Below are positions 43,061 through 51,549 of a DNA stretch of 64,000 nucleotides, piece after piece. Numbering within the stretch: the stretch's first letter is position 1; every line of letters begins with the position of its first letter. This stretch comes from JBBQFI01 sp038321775 (GTDB lineage: Bacteria > Verrucomicrobiota > Verrucomicrobiia > Chthoniobacterales > UBA10450). Below the pieces are notes generated by a model. The model saw nothing but the letters and a program-made list of their open reading frames with translations. It ran no database searches and was not told where the DNA came from. The position numbers were made by a program, and so were the translations under genes. The stretch spans positions 124,001 to 188,000 of the forward strand of contig JBBQFI010000006.1 in NCBI GenBank assembly GCA_038321775.1, read 5' to 3'.

Positions 43061-44359
43061 CTACTTTCTTATCGCATCGCCTCGGGGCGACGTTTGTTCG
43101 GCGTAAATCATGACGCCTTTGAGCGCATCGATCGCGCGCATCATTTGCGGATCTTTTTTGATCAGAGTCTTTTCATCCTCGGGCTTCATGTTATCCGAGC
43201 TACGCATGGAAAAAAGCAACCGTTCCTGTTCCGAAGTCATCGGCACACGAATGTTCGGTGTGACACCGTTGCCCTGAATCACTTGTTTGCTCGGCGTATA
43301 ATATTTCGCCGTCGTGAAACGCAGCGCCGATCCGTCCGGCAATTGCATCACGTTCTGCACCGAGCCTTTTCCGAAAGTTGTTTCGCCGACAAGAATGGCG
43401 CGATGCAAATCCTTGAGCGCACCCGAAACAATTTCCGATCCGCTGGCGCTGCCTTCATTCACCAGCACCGCGAGTGGAAAACGCGGCCGCTCTCTCGTCG
43501 TTGTGGAAGTGGCGTAATCGTGTTGCTGCGAAGCCGTGCGGCCCTGCGTTGAAACCACCTTGGTGCCCGGCGGCAAAAATTGCGCACAGACGTCGACGGC
43601 GCTGTTGAGTAATCCGCCGGGGTTGTTGCGCAAATCGAGCACGAGTGCCTGCATTCCCTGTCGCTGCAATTGATCGAGCGCTTTCGTTAATTCTTCTGCG
43701 GTCGGTTCATTGAACTGCACGAGCCGTACGTAACCGATCTTGTATTGGCCGCTCAGTTCGGGATCGAGCAGTTTGTTGCTCTTCACGCTTTGCACTTTGA
43801 TTTCCGTGCGCAGAAGCGCGTAATCTTTAACTTCCTTCGTCGCTGGTCGCAAAATCGTCAGCGTCACTTTCTGGCCTGGCTGGCCACGCAAAACGTTGAC
43901 TGCATCCTGAAGTTCCATTTTCTCCGCGGAACTGCCGTTGATCTTCAGAATTTGATCGCCGGAAATAATGCCGGCTTGAGCGGCTGGCGTTCCCTCCATC
44001 GCCGTGACGACGGTAAGCAATCCATTTTTCACCGAGACTTCCACGCCGAGGCCGTTAAAACGGCTGCGCGTGTCGTCCTGCATATCCTTGAAATCATTTG
44101 GATCCATGAACCCGCTGTGCGGATCGAGCGACGCGAGCATGCCTTTCATCGCGGCGTAAATGAGATCGTGATAGCTGACTTTGTTGCCGTCGACGTAATC
44201 CTGCCGGATCAATTGAATCGCCTTGGCGAAAATCGAGATCTGCGAATAGCCGCTATCGTCATCGGCGTCCGCGGCCTGCGCGGTGTAAAAATACGGGCCG
44301 ATAAAAACAGCGCACAAAAAAAGTCCCGCAAACGTGCCAACAAAAAGACGGCGTTTCAT
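43061..44359 (-). CDS. C-terminal processing (S41) periplasmic protease with PDZ domain
   Basis: The 432 residues have a signal peptide, an N-terminal domain (KAIQLIRQDYVDGNKVSYHDLIYAAMKGMLASLDPHSGFM), a PDZ domain (GLGVEVSVKNGLLTVVTAMEGTPAAQAGIISGDQILKING), and the S41 catalytic domain (LVLDLRNNPGGLLNSAVDV; NEGSASGSEIVSGALKDLHRAILVGETTFGKGSVQNV). The Ser in GSASGSE and the Lys in FGKGS form the catalytic dyad. It is a CtpA/Prc-type enzyme that trims C termini in the periplasm. The start at 44359 follows the non-conserved upstream codons. Confidence 0.95.
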   Translation of the reverse strand: MKRRLFVGTFAGLFLCAVFIGPYFYTAQAADADDDSGYSQISIFAKAIQLIRQDYVDGNKVSYHDLIYAAMKGMLASLDPHSGFMDPNDFKDMQDDTRSRFNGLGVEVSVKNGLLTVVTAMEGTPAAQAGIISGDQILKINGSSAEKMELQDAVNVLRGQPGQKVTLTILRPATKEVKDYALLRTEIKVQSVKSNKLLDPELSGQYKIGYVRLVQFNEPTAEELTKALDQLQRQGMQALVLDLRNNPGGLLNSAVDVCAQFLPPGTKVVSTQGRTASQQHDYATSTTTRERPRFPLAVLVNEGSASGSEIVSGALKDLHRAILVGETTFGKGSVQNVMQLPDGSALRFTTAKYYTPSKQVIQGNGVTPNIRVPMTSEQERLLFSMRSSDNMKPEDEKTLIKKDPQMMRAIDALKGVMIYAEQTSPRGDAIRK

Positions 44360-44455
44360 ATAAGGAATGGAACAACGATCATCGTGCATCCGGAAATTTT
44401 TGGCAACGAGCAAACCGTCAGCTAAAGTTGCGGCCACTCCGCCAAACTCTGCCCT

Positions 44456-46222
44456 ATGAAATTATCACGTTTGCTCGTTTGTCTTCTCTTGTTGTCGCTC
44501 GCGCCTTCTCGGAATCTCCGAGCGGAAAACAGCGACGCCGAATTCGCAGACGTTTCGGACGAATACATCAAAGGATATAGGGCGGCACGGCCCCTGGAAG
44601 CAGTTGCGCTCGGCTTTCACGAATACGACGGCAAGATCAATGACTACACTCGCCTGTCGATTGATGCCGAAGTCTCGCGCTTGAGACGATTCGACGATCG
44701 GCTGAAAAAGTTCGATCTCTCGAAACTGAATACGCGCAATTCGATCGATCTGCGCATTCTGCGAGCGTCCATCAGCCGGGAGCTGTTTATCTACCAGGAT
44801 CTCGCGGTCTTCGAGCGAAATCCGATGACTTACGCGAACGCAATCGATCTGAATATCTACATTTCGCGCAAGTTCGCTCCGATCGACGATCGCGTTCGCA
44901 GCATTATCGCGATTGAAGCGCAGGTCCCAAACATCATGATCGCCGCGCAGACGAACCTCGCGGCGGTTTTGCCAAAGCCATACGTCGAAATGGGGATTCA
45001 GATCTCGCGCGGCGCCGCGGCTTTTCTGAAAAAGGATCTGGTCGATGCGATCAAAGAATTAAAAGACGAGAAATTGATGGCCGCTTTCACCATGTCGAAC
45101 CGCAAAGCCGCGGCCGCTTTGAATGATTACGCCAACTGGCTCGAGCGCGAAAAATTACCGAAGGCCACGGCGGATTTCAGCATTGGCGAAGAAAAATATC
45201 AGCGCATTCTCGCCGAAACAGAATTCGTCGATTTGCCACCGGCAAAAATTCTTGAGATTGGATTGCAGAAACTCAAGGAGGAGCATGACATTTTTGCGAC
45301 CGCGGCGAAAACAATCGATCCGAACAAACCGGCGATTGAAGTTTTCAAACAAATCCAAAACGAACATCCGACCGCGCAGAGTTTGATTCCCGATGTCGCG
45401 AAAGATCTCGAGCAAATTCGTAAGTACGTTCTTGAGCACAAGCTGGTGAAGATTCCTTCCGACGTTCGCGCGCAGGTCAGGGAAACGCCGGCGTATCGGC
45501 GCGCCACCACTTTCGCTTCGATGGACACGCCCGGTCCGTTCGAGAAGAAGGCGACGGAAGCCTATTACTACGTCACGCCGGTGGAGAAGGGTTGGTCGGA
45601 CGCGCAGAAAAACCAATGGCTCACTTCATTCAACTATTACACGACCGACATCGTCACGATTCATGAAGCCTATCCCGGGCATTACGTGCAGTTCCTTCAC
45701 TTGAACGCGTCCTCTGCGACGAGGATCGAAAAAATCTTCGGCAGCTACGCATTCATCGAAGGCTGGGCACACTACTGTGAGCAAATGTTGGTCGACGAAG
45801 GCTTCGGTGCGACGAAAAAGGAGAAACCAAGCGATGAGGAAATAAAGCGCGCGGCAAAATATCGCATGGCCCAGGCCGACGAAGCCTTGCTGCGATTGTG
45901 CCGGCTTTGCGTTTCGATCAAACTGCACACGCAGAAAATGTCGGTTGATGACGCGACGAAATTTTTTCAGGACAATTGCTACTATCAAGCGCAACCGGCG
46001 CGATCCGAAGCGATGCGCGGAACGTTTGATCCAGGCTATTTGAATTACACGTTAGGCAAATTGCAGATTCTAAAACTGCGCGAGGATTACAAGGCACAGG
46101 AAGGCGACAATTTTTCACTGCAAAAATTCCACGACGAAGTGCTCAATCACGGCATGCCGCAGATTCGGCTGTTGCGCGAAATTCTGCTGAAAGACAAATC
46201 GAAGTGGGACGAAGTGCTGTGA
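44456..46222 (+). CDS. Secreted DUF885 metallopeptidase-like protein
   Basis: The 588 residues begin with a signal peptide (LLVCLLLLSLAPSRNLRAE). The family's N-terminal region is YIKGYRAARPLEAVALGFHEYDGKINDYTRLSIDAEVSRL. The zinc-like motif VTIHEAYPGHYVQFLHLN (HExxxGH type) is followed by FGSYAFIEGWAHYCEQML with the third ligand Glu. The C-terminal part has EAMRGTFDPGYLNYTLGKLQIL. Family members are putative metallopeptidases of unknown substrate. The gene is divergent from the protease gene. The variant ACGTTAGGC lies at 46051. Confidence 0.93.
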   Translation: MKLSRLLVCLLLLSLAPSRNLRAENSDAEFADVSDEYIKGYRAARPLEAVALGFHEYDGKINDYTRLSIDAEVSRLRRFDDRLKKFDLSKLNTRNSIDLRILRASISRELFIYQDLAVFERNPMTYANAIDLNIYISRKFAPIDDRVRSIIAIEAQVPNIMIAAQTNLAAVLPKPYVEMGIQISRGAAAFLKKDLVDAIKELKDEKLMAAFTMSNRKAAAALNDYANWLEREKLPKATADFSIGEEKYQRILAETEFVDLPPAKILEIGLQKLKEEHDIFATAAKTIDPNKPAIEVFKQIQNEHPTAQSLIPDVAKDLEQIRKYVLEHKLVKIPSDVRAQVRETPAYRRATTFASMDTPGPFEKKATEAYYYVTPVEKGWSDAQKNQWLTSFNYYTTDIVTIHEAYPGHYVQFLHLNASSATRIEKIFGSYAFIEGWAHYCEQMLVDEGFGATKKEKPSDEEIKRAAKYRMAQADEALLRLCRLCVSIKLHTQKMSVDDATKFFQDNCYYQAQPARSEAMRGTFDPGYLNYTLGKLQILKLREDYKAQEGDNFSLQKFHDEVLNHGMPQIRLLREILLKDKSKWDEVL

Positions 46223-46341
46223 TGGAGGTCAGGCTTTCATCCTGACTCGGCCGGCGGCCTTCCAGGCCGTCGAGAAGAGGAATCATGAGACAGGCTGGAA
46301 GCCTGTCCGCCGAGTCAGCCAAGATGGCGGCCTTCCAACCG
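46223..46341. repeat. Cluster of short hairpin repeats between DUF885 and rmuC genes
   Basis: This 119-base spacer starts right after the DUF885 stop and ends at the rmuC stop. It contains a perfect hairpin GACAGGC-TGGAA-GCCTGTC, another GTCAGGCTTTCATCCTGAC, and a GGCGGCCTTCCAGGCCG and AAGATGGCGGCCTTCC pair. Such repeats carry the theme GGCTGGAAGCC or CCTTCCAGGCC. It could act as a bidirectional terminator between two convergent genes. Confidence 0.85.
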
Positions 46342-47550
46342 CTAATCCTGGTCCTCGTCCGGCGATAGCAGTTCCCGTAAAAATGGTTGCGGATTCGATG
46401 GCAATTCTTCCACGTCGCGCAGTTTCCGCGTGAGCATGCGCGAGCGCACATCGACATCTTCCATTTTTCGCGCAGCCTGATCGAGCTTGTCCTTCACCGA
46501 GGATAACGCTTCGCCAAATTTACCGAATTCGGTCTTAACCCCGGCCAGTAAATTCCAAACCTCGCTCGAACGCTTCTGGATCGTGAGCGTGCGAAATCCC
46601 ATTTGCAAGCTGTTGAGCAGCGCCGCCAGCGTCGTTGGTCCGGCAAAAACAACGCGGCAATCGCGCTGCACTTGTTCCACCAAACCGACACGCCGAATCG
46701 CTTCCGCAAACAAACCTTCCGTCGGTAAAAACATGAGCGCGAAATCTGTCGTTTTTGGGGGGTTGATATATTTCGCGCAAATATCTTTCGCGCCGCGCCT
46801 CAATTCCGTCTCCAGACTTTTCATCGCGTCATCGATTGCCGGAACGTCTCCTTTTTCCTGCGCTGCGATCAGACGTTGATAATCTTCCGTCGGAAATTTT
46901 GCATCGATCGGCAGCCAAACCGGCGCGCCATTTTCGTCCCCCGGCAGCTTGATCGCGAAATCGACATGCTCGCCGGTTTCGGGGCGAACTTTGACGTTGC
47001 GCGCGAACTGATCGGTCGTGAGCACCTGTTCGAGCAAGGCGCCCAGTTGCACTTCGCCCCACCCGCCGCGCATTTTTACGTTGCTCAAAACTTTTTGCAG
47101 ACCGCCGACATCGCTCGCGAGTTGCTGCATCGCGCCCAGTCCTTGATGCACTTGCTCGAGGCGATCGCTCACGAGCTTGAACGATTCGCCGAGCCGCTTC
47201 TCCAGCGTTCCCTGCAATTTTTCGTCCACCGTCGCGCGCATCTTGTCGATCTGTTTGGAATTGTCTTCCTGCAATTGCTGCAAACGCGAATCGACAACCG
47301 ACCGCACGCTTTCGAGCGAAGTGGTTAATTCTTCACGCTGCGATTTCGCTGTAGCGGCATTTTCCTCGCGCCCGCGCGACATTTCTTCGCGCAACATTCG
47401 CTCCGCCCGTTCCTGTGCGCGATCGAGCAACTCCAGGCGCTGCAACAATTCGGAATCGTCGGAGCGATTGTGTCGCGTAAGAAAGAAGACACAGCCCGCG
47501 ACGGCTGCGCCCACAATCAAACCGGCAATGAGGTAAATCTCCGCTCCCAC
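46342..47550 (-). CDS. rmuC: DNA recombination protein RmuC
   Basis: The 402 residues have an N-terminal membrane helix (LIAGLIVGAAVAGCVFFLT), a long coiled-coil (residues ~35-170, ELLQRLELLDRAQERAERMLREEMSRG and onward), and the RmuC domain: NVKMRGGWGEVQLGALLEQVLT, LPIDAKFPTEDYQRL, DFALMFLPTEGLFAEAI, and RVVFAGPTTLAALLNSLQMGFRTLTIQKRSSEVW. RmuC limits recombination between inverted repeats. The start is a GTG at 47550. An RmuC next to many palindromes in this genome is notable but is probably a coincidence. Confidence 0.93.
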   Translation of the reverse strand: MGAEIYLIAGLIVGAAVAGCVFFLTRHNRSDDSELLQRLELLDRAQERAERMLREEMSRGREENAATAKSQREELTTSLESVRSVVDSRLQQLQEDNSKQIDKMRATVDEKLQGTLEKRLGESFKLVSDRLEQVHQGLGAMQQLASDVGGLQKVLSNVKMRGGWGEVQLGALLEQVLTTDQFARNVKVRPETGEHVDFAIKLPGDENGAPVWLPIDAKFPTEDYQRLIAAQEKGDVPAIDDAMKSLETELRRGAKDICAKYINPPKTTDFALMFLPTEGLFAEAIRRVGLVEQVQRDCRVVFAGPTTLAALLNSLQMGFRTLTIQKRSSEVWNLLAGVKTEFGKFGEALSSVKDKLDQAARKMEDVDVRSRMLTRKLRDVEELPSNPQPFLRELLSPDEDQD

Positions 47551-47607
47551 AGTTAGCGATTAAGCGAAGAGGAATCTTAATTCAAGAAGCGCCGGCTTTC
47601 CGCGCCG

Positions 47608-47685
47608 GTCATCCTGAGCGAAGCGAAGGACCCCGCAACGTCCGCTGGTTATGCGGGAGGTCCCTCGCATCCGCTCGGGATGACA
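47608..47685. repeat. Palindromic intergenic repeat, copy 1
   Basis: It begins GTCATCCTGAGCGAAGCG and ends CTCGGGATGACA, with a palindromic middle (ACCCCGCAACG ... ATGCGGGAGGTC). Length is 78 bases. It fills the spacer between rmuC and the receptor gene. Copies share ends and differ inside. Confidence 0.85.
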
Positions 47686-47708
47686 GACCTGGACGGGTAG
47701 CTCGCGAA

Positions 47709-49607
47709 TTAAAATCGCAACTTTACTCCTCCGTATGCCGCACGGCCAAGTGCGGGGAACCCGAAAACTTCCGAATAATGTTCATTTGTCAGGTTATCGA
47801 TCCGACCAAAAACGGAGAAGTGCGGATTGATTTCGTACTCGGCCGCGAAATTCACAAACGAATAATCTTCGATGTCGAAATTCGCTGCGCCAAAGCTGAG
47901 TTCCTCGCGCGCGTTCACAAATTTTGCCGCAACCGTGGTGCGCAATTTTTTGCACCACAGATACGATGCCGAGACATAAACTTCATTGCGCGGCCGTCGC
48001 GGAAGGCGCGCGCCTTGCGGTTGCGAAATATCGGCCACCGATGTTTTCTCCGCGTCGAGATAAGTGTAGCTGGCCGCGAACGTGAGATCGTCGATCGGCG
48101 TAGCGTGCATCTCAAATTCCACGCCCTGCGTGCGTGCGGCGCCAAGGTTTAACGTTTCGAACAATCCATTGAATCCAATGATGTTCGATAAATTATTGTG
48201 AAAGTAGGTCGCTCCTATGTGGACACGGTCGTCACAAAATCGTTGCTCGATCCCGGCGTCGAAACCGCGATCGCGCTCTGGCCGCAGATCAAAATTGTTT
48301 CCGAAAATTTTATCCTGACTGCTCGGCGGGCTGAACCCAGTGGCGTAACTCGAATGCAGCGTCGTGTTCGTCGGCTTGATCAGATAGCTCCCTGCGAAGC
48401 GATAAGTCCAGACATCGCCGAATTGATTGAAGTGATCGTAGCGGCCGCCCGCGACCAGATTCAATCCATCCAACGGCGTCACCGTCGCTTGCAGAAATCC
48501 CGAAGTTTCGTCCGTGTGGTCGCTGACAAATGTCGGTTGCGGACCGAATGCCTGCGAAACAAAAGGCCGCTCCTGGCCTGCGTTGACGCGGCTATAGAAA
48601 AAACCATTCGTTAGGGTAAGCCATGATGCGGGGCGGAGATCGTTTTGGTAATCGATCGTCGTTCGTTCGAAAAGCGCACGCGTCGGGCCCACGAAACCGT
48701 CGTCGTTCGGATCGTTAAGCTGCCTTTCGTGATCGTAACTGAAGGTGAATTTGTGTTCCCACCAATCGACCGGCTTGAAATCGACGTGCGGCGCGATCAG
48801 CCATTTCTCGGTCAGGAAACTATCGAACGGTTTGGGCGTCGCGATGCTGTTCGGATTTCCAGTGTCGGCGTTGGAATAAAGAAAGAGACTGCCCACGCGC
48901 CATTGATCGTTAGGCGACCAGCCAAAGTCTGCGATCCCGTTGCTCAACCGGTATTGATTATTTGGCCGCGCATTATCGGTATCGAGCCGGTTTAGGCCTA
49001 ACGAGTAGTCGAGCTGACGCCAGGAACCGGAACTTTGCAGCGACTCACGAAATGTTCCGTACGACCCGCCTTCTGCGCTCGCTTCGACCGTCGGAGTTCC
49101 GCTCCCCTGCTTCGTGAAAATCTGAATTACGCCGGCGAGAGCGCGCGGACCATAGATTGTGCTTTGCGGGCCGCGGGCCACTTCGATCCGATTGATGTTG
49201 TCCGTAGTCAGAGTGGCAAAATCAAACGCGCCTTGCAGACCCTGATTGATCGGAATGCCATCGAGCAGAACTTGCGTGTGCTCGCTGCGCAGACCGCGCG
49301 TGAAGACAGAAGTGAGTTGTCCGAGCGTTCCGGTCTGGACAACCGAAAGACCGGGAACTTCGCGTAGCGCATCCGCGACGCGCTCAATCTGTTTTTGTTC
49401 CAAATCCGCCGCCGGGATCACGCTGATCGTAGCCGGCGAATTTTCCTGCGGGATCGGGATCCGCGTGGCGCTAACAACGACGGGAGCACTCTCCGACTCA
49501 ACCGGCGTGGGTGAAGGCGACGGAGTCGCTTCTTGTGCGCGACAGAAAGTCGGCACGGCAATAAAACAACAAACCAACAACAACCAAGAGCGTGGATTTT
49601 TCCACAT
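47709..49607 (-). CDS. TonB-dependent receptor, cobalamin-type (BtuB-like)
   Basis: From the ATG at 49607 the 632 residues carry a signal peptide (LLLVCCFIAVPTFCRAQ), a TonB box-like VVVSATRI, a plug domain (ATISVIPAADLEQKQIERVADALREVPGLSVVQTG ... LLDGIPINQGLQGAFDFATLTTDNINRIEVARGPQSTIYG), and a C-terminal barrel ending GGVKLRF with a terminal Phe. The cobalamin riboswitch upstream makes vitamin B12 or another corrinoid the likely ligand. A clear GGAGG Shine-Dalgarno (49617-49621 on this strand) lies before the start. Motifs TCGTTAGG occur at 48608, 48907 and 48996. Confidence 0.93.
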   Translation of the reverse strand: MWKNPRSWLLLVCCFIAVPTFCRAQEATPSPSPTPVESESAPVVVSATRIPIPQENSPATISVIPAADLEQKQIERVADALREVPGLSVVQTGTLGQLTSVFTRGLRSEHTQVLLDGIPINQGLQGAFDFATLTTDNINRIEVARGPQSTIYGPRALAGVIQIFTKQGSGTPTVEASAEGGSYGTFRESLQSSGSWRQLDYSLGLNRLDTDNARPNNQYRLSNGIADFGWSPNDQWRVGSLFLYSNADTGNPNSIATPKPFDSFLTEKWLIAPHVDFKPVDWWEHKFTFSYDHERQLNDPNDDGFVGPTRALFERTTIDYQNDLRPASWLTLTNGFFYSRVNAGQERPFVSQAFGPQPTFVSDHTDETSGFLQATVTPLDGLNLVAGGRYDHFNQFGDVWTYRFAGSYLIKPTNTTLHSSYATGFSPPSSQDKIFGNNFDLRPERDRGFDAGIEQRFCDDRVHIGATYFHNNLSNIIGFNGLFETLNLGAARTQGVEFEMHATPIDDLTFAASYTYLDAEKTSVADISQPQGARLPRRPRNEVYVSASYLWCKKLRTTVAAKFVNAREELSFGAANFDIEDYSFVNFAAEYEINPHFSVFGRIDNLTNEHYSEVFGFPALGRAAYGGVKLRF

Positions 49608-49740
49608 AACAAGTTTCCTCCATTTGTTGAGAGGCGGACTTGTTCGCCAAGGCGGATCGTCCACAACTCTCATTCTTCTTTTTTGCGAAGAAGTTTTTTC
49701 ACGCCGTCCGCACACGCGGCGGCACGAATGAGGTGGAGCG

Positions 49741-49910
49741 GGCAAATATTCTGGCTCCTGGCTTGCGGCGCCTAACGAGTAGGTGCACACCTTCTTCCCG
49801 CCTTCACCCCCGAAGTTTTTCGGAGATTGGCCCTGGGAAGTCGTATCCAGTTACAGCAGCGCAACTGCTCCCGATTCGCACGGGATTTCTCGCGCCGGTC
49901 CACTGATCAG
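49741..49910 (-). ncRNA. Cobalamin riboswitch controlling the TonB-dependent receptor
   Basis: Read on the minus strand the region contains CCCGTGCGAATCGGGAGCAG (the conserved GGTGCGAATCC-like core), GCGCTGCTGTAACTGG (the C-R-A-C-T-G-like element), and at the end GCAAGCCAGGAGCCAGAATA with TTTGCC, matching the AGYCAGGAGACCNGCC B12 box. This is the expected order for an AdoCbl-type riboswitch. It begins roughly 130 bases before the receptor ATG. Between them a possible hairpin with the GGAGG site suggests translational control. Boundaries are approximate. One TCGTTAGGC motif lies within the element (49770). Confidence 0.88.
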
Positions 49911-49995
49911 ACTCGCAAAGAACTGCGCCAGAAGTAGCGGCTTGCGCTTCCGCGTTCAAGATTTATTTATCAGTCCGCGGTTCAACTCGCTTTTC

Positions 49996-50946
49996 GTGCC
50001 TTCGCCTACTTCATCTCTTAATCTGCTCGTCACCGGTGGCGCCGGGTTTATCGGCTCGAATCTCGTCCTCACTCTTCAGGAGAAATTTCCCGACGCACGA
50101 CTAACCGTGATCGACGATTTTCGCTCCGGCGATTTCAAAAACCTTGCCGGTTACCGCGGCGACCTCATGGCGCAGGATTTGGCGAACTTGAACTGGCAGG
50201 AACAATTCGGTGACGAGAAATTCGACGCCATTTTTCATCTCGCTTCCATCACCGATACGACATTGCACGATCAATTCGTCCAAGTGCACGACAACGTGGA
50301 AAGTTTTCGTCGCCTTCTGCGATTCGCGCGCCCGACAAAGACGCGCGTGATTTATGCGTCGTCCGCCTCGACCTACGGCGCGGCAAGCGCGGCGAGCGTG
50401 GAATCAAACGGCGCAGCGCCGACTAACGTGTATGCGTTTTCGAAAGTTATCATGGACAACCTGGCGCGCCGCGCCGCGGAGGAAAACCCTGACTGGACGA
50501 TTATCGGTTTGCGTTACTTCAACGTTTACGGTCCCCGGGAAGCGCACAAGGGCCTGCCGGCGAGCATGATTTTTCACTTGTCGAACCAGATGAAGGCGGG
50601 ACAGCGGCCTCGCATTTTTAAACATGGCGAACAGAAGCGCGACTTCGTTTACGTAAAGGATGTCGTTGAGGGAAGCATCCGAGCACTCGATGCAACGCGC
50701 GGCGGCATTTACAATCTTGGATGCGGTCAGGCGCGTACGTTTAACGAGTTGATCGACATTTTGAATCGCTCGTTAGGCACAAAGTTCGAGCCTGACTACA
50801 TCGAAAATCCGCACGCGCACTACCAGAATTTTACACAGGCGGACTTGAACAATGTCCGCGACGCCCTCGGTTACGAACCGCAATATTCTCTCGAGTGCGG
50901 CGTAGCCGACTACATGCAATGGCTGTATCCAGGGGACGCGAAATAA
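49996..50946 (+). CDS. hldD: ADP-L-glycero-D-manno-heptose 6-epimerase-like NAD-dependent epimerase
   Basis: The 316 residues start with LVTGGAGFIGSNLV (Rossmann GxxGxxG), have YASSASTYG, the catalytic Y-x-x-x-K in YAFSKVIMDN, and the HldD-specific stretch RYFNVYGPREAHKGLPASMIFHLSNQM and FTQADLNNVRDALGY. These match RfaD/HldD, which epimerises ADP-heptose for the LPS inner core. I chose the GTG at 49996 (VPSPTSSLNLLVTGG), since the ATG frame start at 49783 would run through the riboswitch region of the divergent gene. A TCGTTAGGC motif is at 50770. No other heptose gene is adjacent. Confidence 0.85.
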   Translation: MPSPTSSLNLLVTGGAGFIGSNLVLTLQEKFPDARLTVIDDFRSGDFKNLAGYRGDLMAQDLANLNWQEQFGDEKFDAIFHLASITDTTLHDQFVQVHDNVESFRRLLRFARPTKTRVIYASSASTYGAASAASVESNGAAPTNVYAFSKVIMDNLARRAAEENPDWTIIGLRYFNVYGPREAHKGLPASMIFHLSNQMKAGQRPRIFKHGEQKRDFVYVKDVVEGSIRALDATRGGIYNLGCGQARTFNELIDILNRSLGTKFEPDYIENPHAHYQNFTQADLNNVRDALGYEPQYSLECGVADYMQWLYPGDAK

Positions 50947-50971
50947 CTGAGGGAATTTTCGCCAAAAACAC

Positions 50972-51064
50972 TGTCATCCTGAGCGAAGCGAAGGACCTCA
51001 CGACAAACCACGCGTTATAAATTGTCGAGCTAACGTGAGGTTCCTCGCTGCGCTCGGAATGACA
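50972..51064. repeat. Palindromic intergenic repeat, copy 2
   Basis: It begins TGTCATCCTGAGCGAAGCG and ends GCGCTCGGAATGACA, 93 bases, with a palindromic middle (GACCTCACG ... CGTGAGGTTC). It lies between hldD and the OsmC gene, both transcribed toward it, so it may act in termination. The ends match copy 1. Confidence 0.85.
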
Positions 51065-51088
51065 AAATAAAGTCCCGCGCCAGTTTCG

Positions 51089-51499
51089 TTAACCTTCCCA
51101 GAAAAATTTTGTCGGACGACTAATCTCTGCGGGCAGACTTTTGTGCACTGGACAATTGAGGCCCGTTTGCTCGAGCACATCGCGGTGCGGAGAATTTGCC
51201 GGCAACGGAATACGAACTTCCGATGGCAGGCCGACAATCCGGCGCGGACCGTCCTTCGACATTTCCTTTTTTACCGACACGATCATGCCACGGAGGTCGA
51301 CGCCGAGTTGGTCGGCTTTCAGCGCCATCGTTGTCGAGATGCAGCTACCAAGCGCGGTCGCAACAAGATCAGTCGGCGAAAACGATTCGCCTTTGCCTTT
51401 ATTGTCGGTCGGCGCATCGGTCGCGATCTTCGATTGCGATGGCTCGTGAGTCGCCGAGCAATGCAAGTCGCCGTCGTAGCGAATAGAAACGTTAACCAT
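51089..51499 (-). CDS. OsmC/Ohr-family peroxidase-like protein
   Basis: The 136 residues fit the OsmC fold: YDGDLHCSATHEPSQSKIATDAPTDNKGKGESFSPTDLVATALGSCISTTMALKADQLGVDLRGMIVSVKKEM, then the second catalytic Cys region ETGLNCPVHKSLPAEI. The two cysteines (in GSC and NCP) reduce organic hydroperoxides in Ohr/OsmC enzymes. It is a single gene converging on hldD. Confidence 0.9.
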   Translation of the reverse strand: MVNVSIRYDGDLHCSATHEPSQSKIATDAPTDNKGKGESFSPTDLVATALGSCISTTMALKADQLGVDLRGMIVSVKKEMSKDGPRRIVGLPSEVRIPLPANSPHRDVLEQTGLNCPVHKSLPAEISRPTKFFWEG

Positions 51500-51549
51500 G
51501 CGGAATTATGCGGCGCGTTTCTTCTTTTGTCACCTCGAGCGGGACGGAC

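Noticed and set aside
49783..49995. N-terminal extension of the epimerase frame back to 49783
   Set aside because: Those residues are encoded by the antisense strand of the cobalamin riboswitch. Family homology begins after the GTG at 49996.
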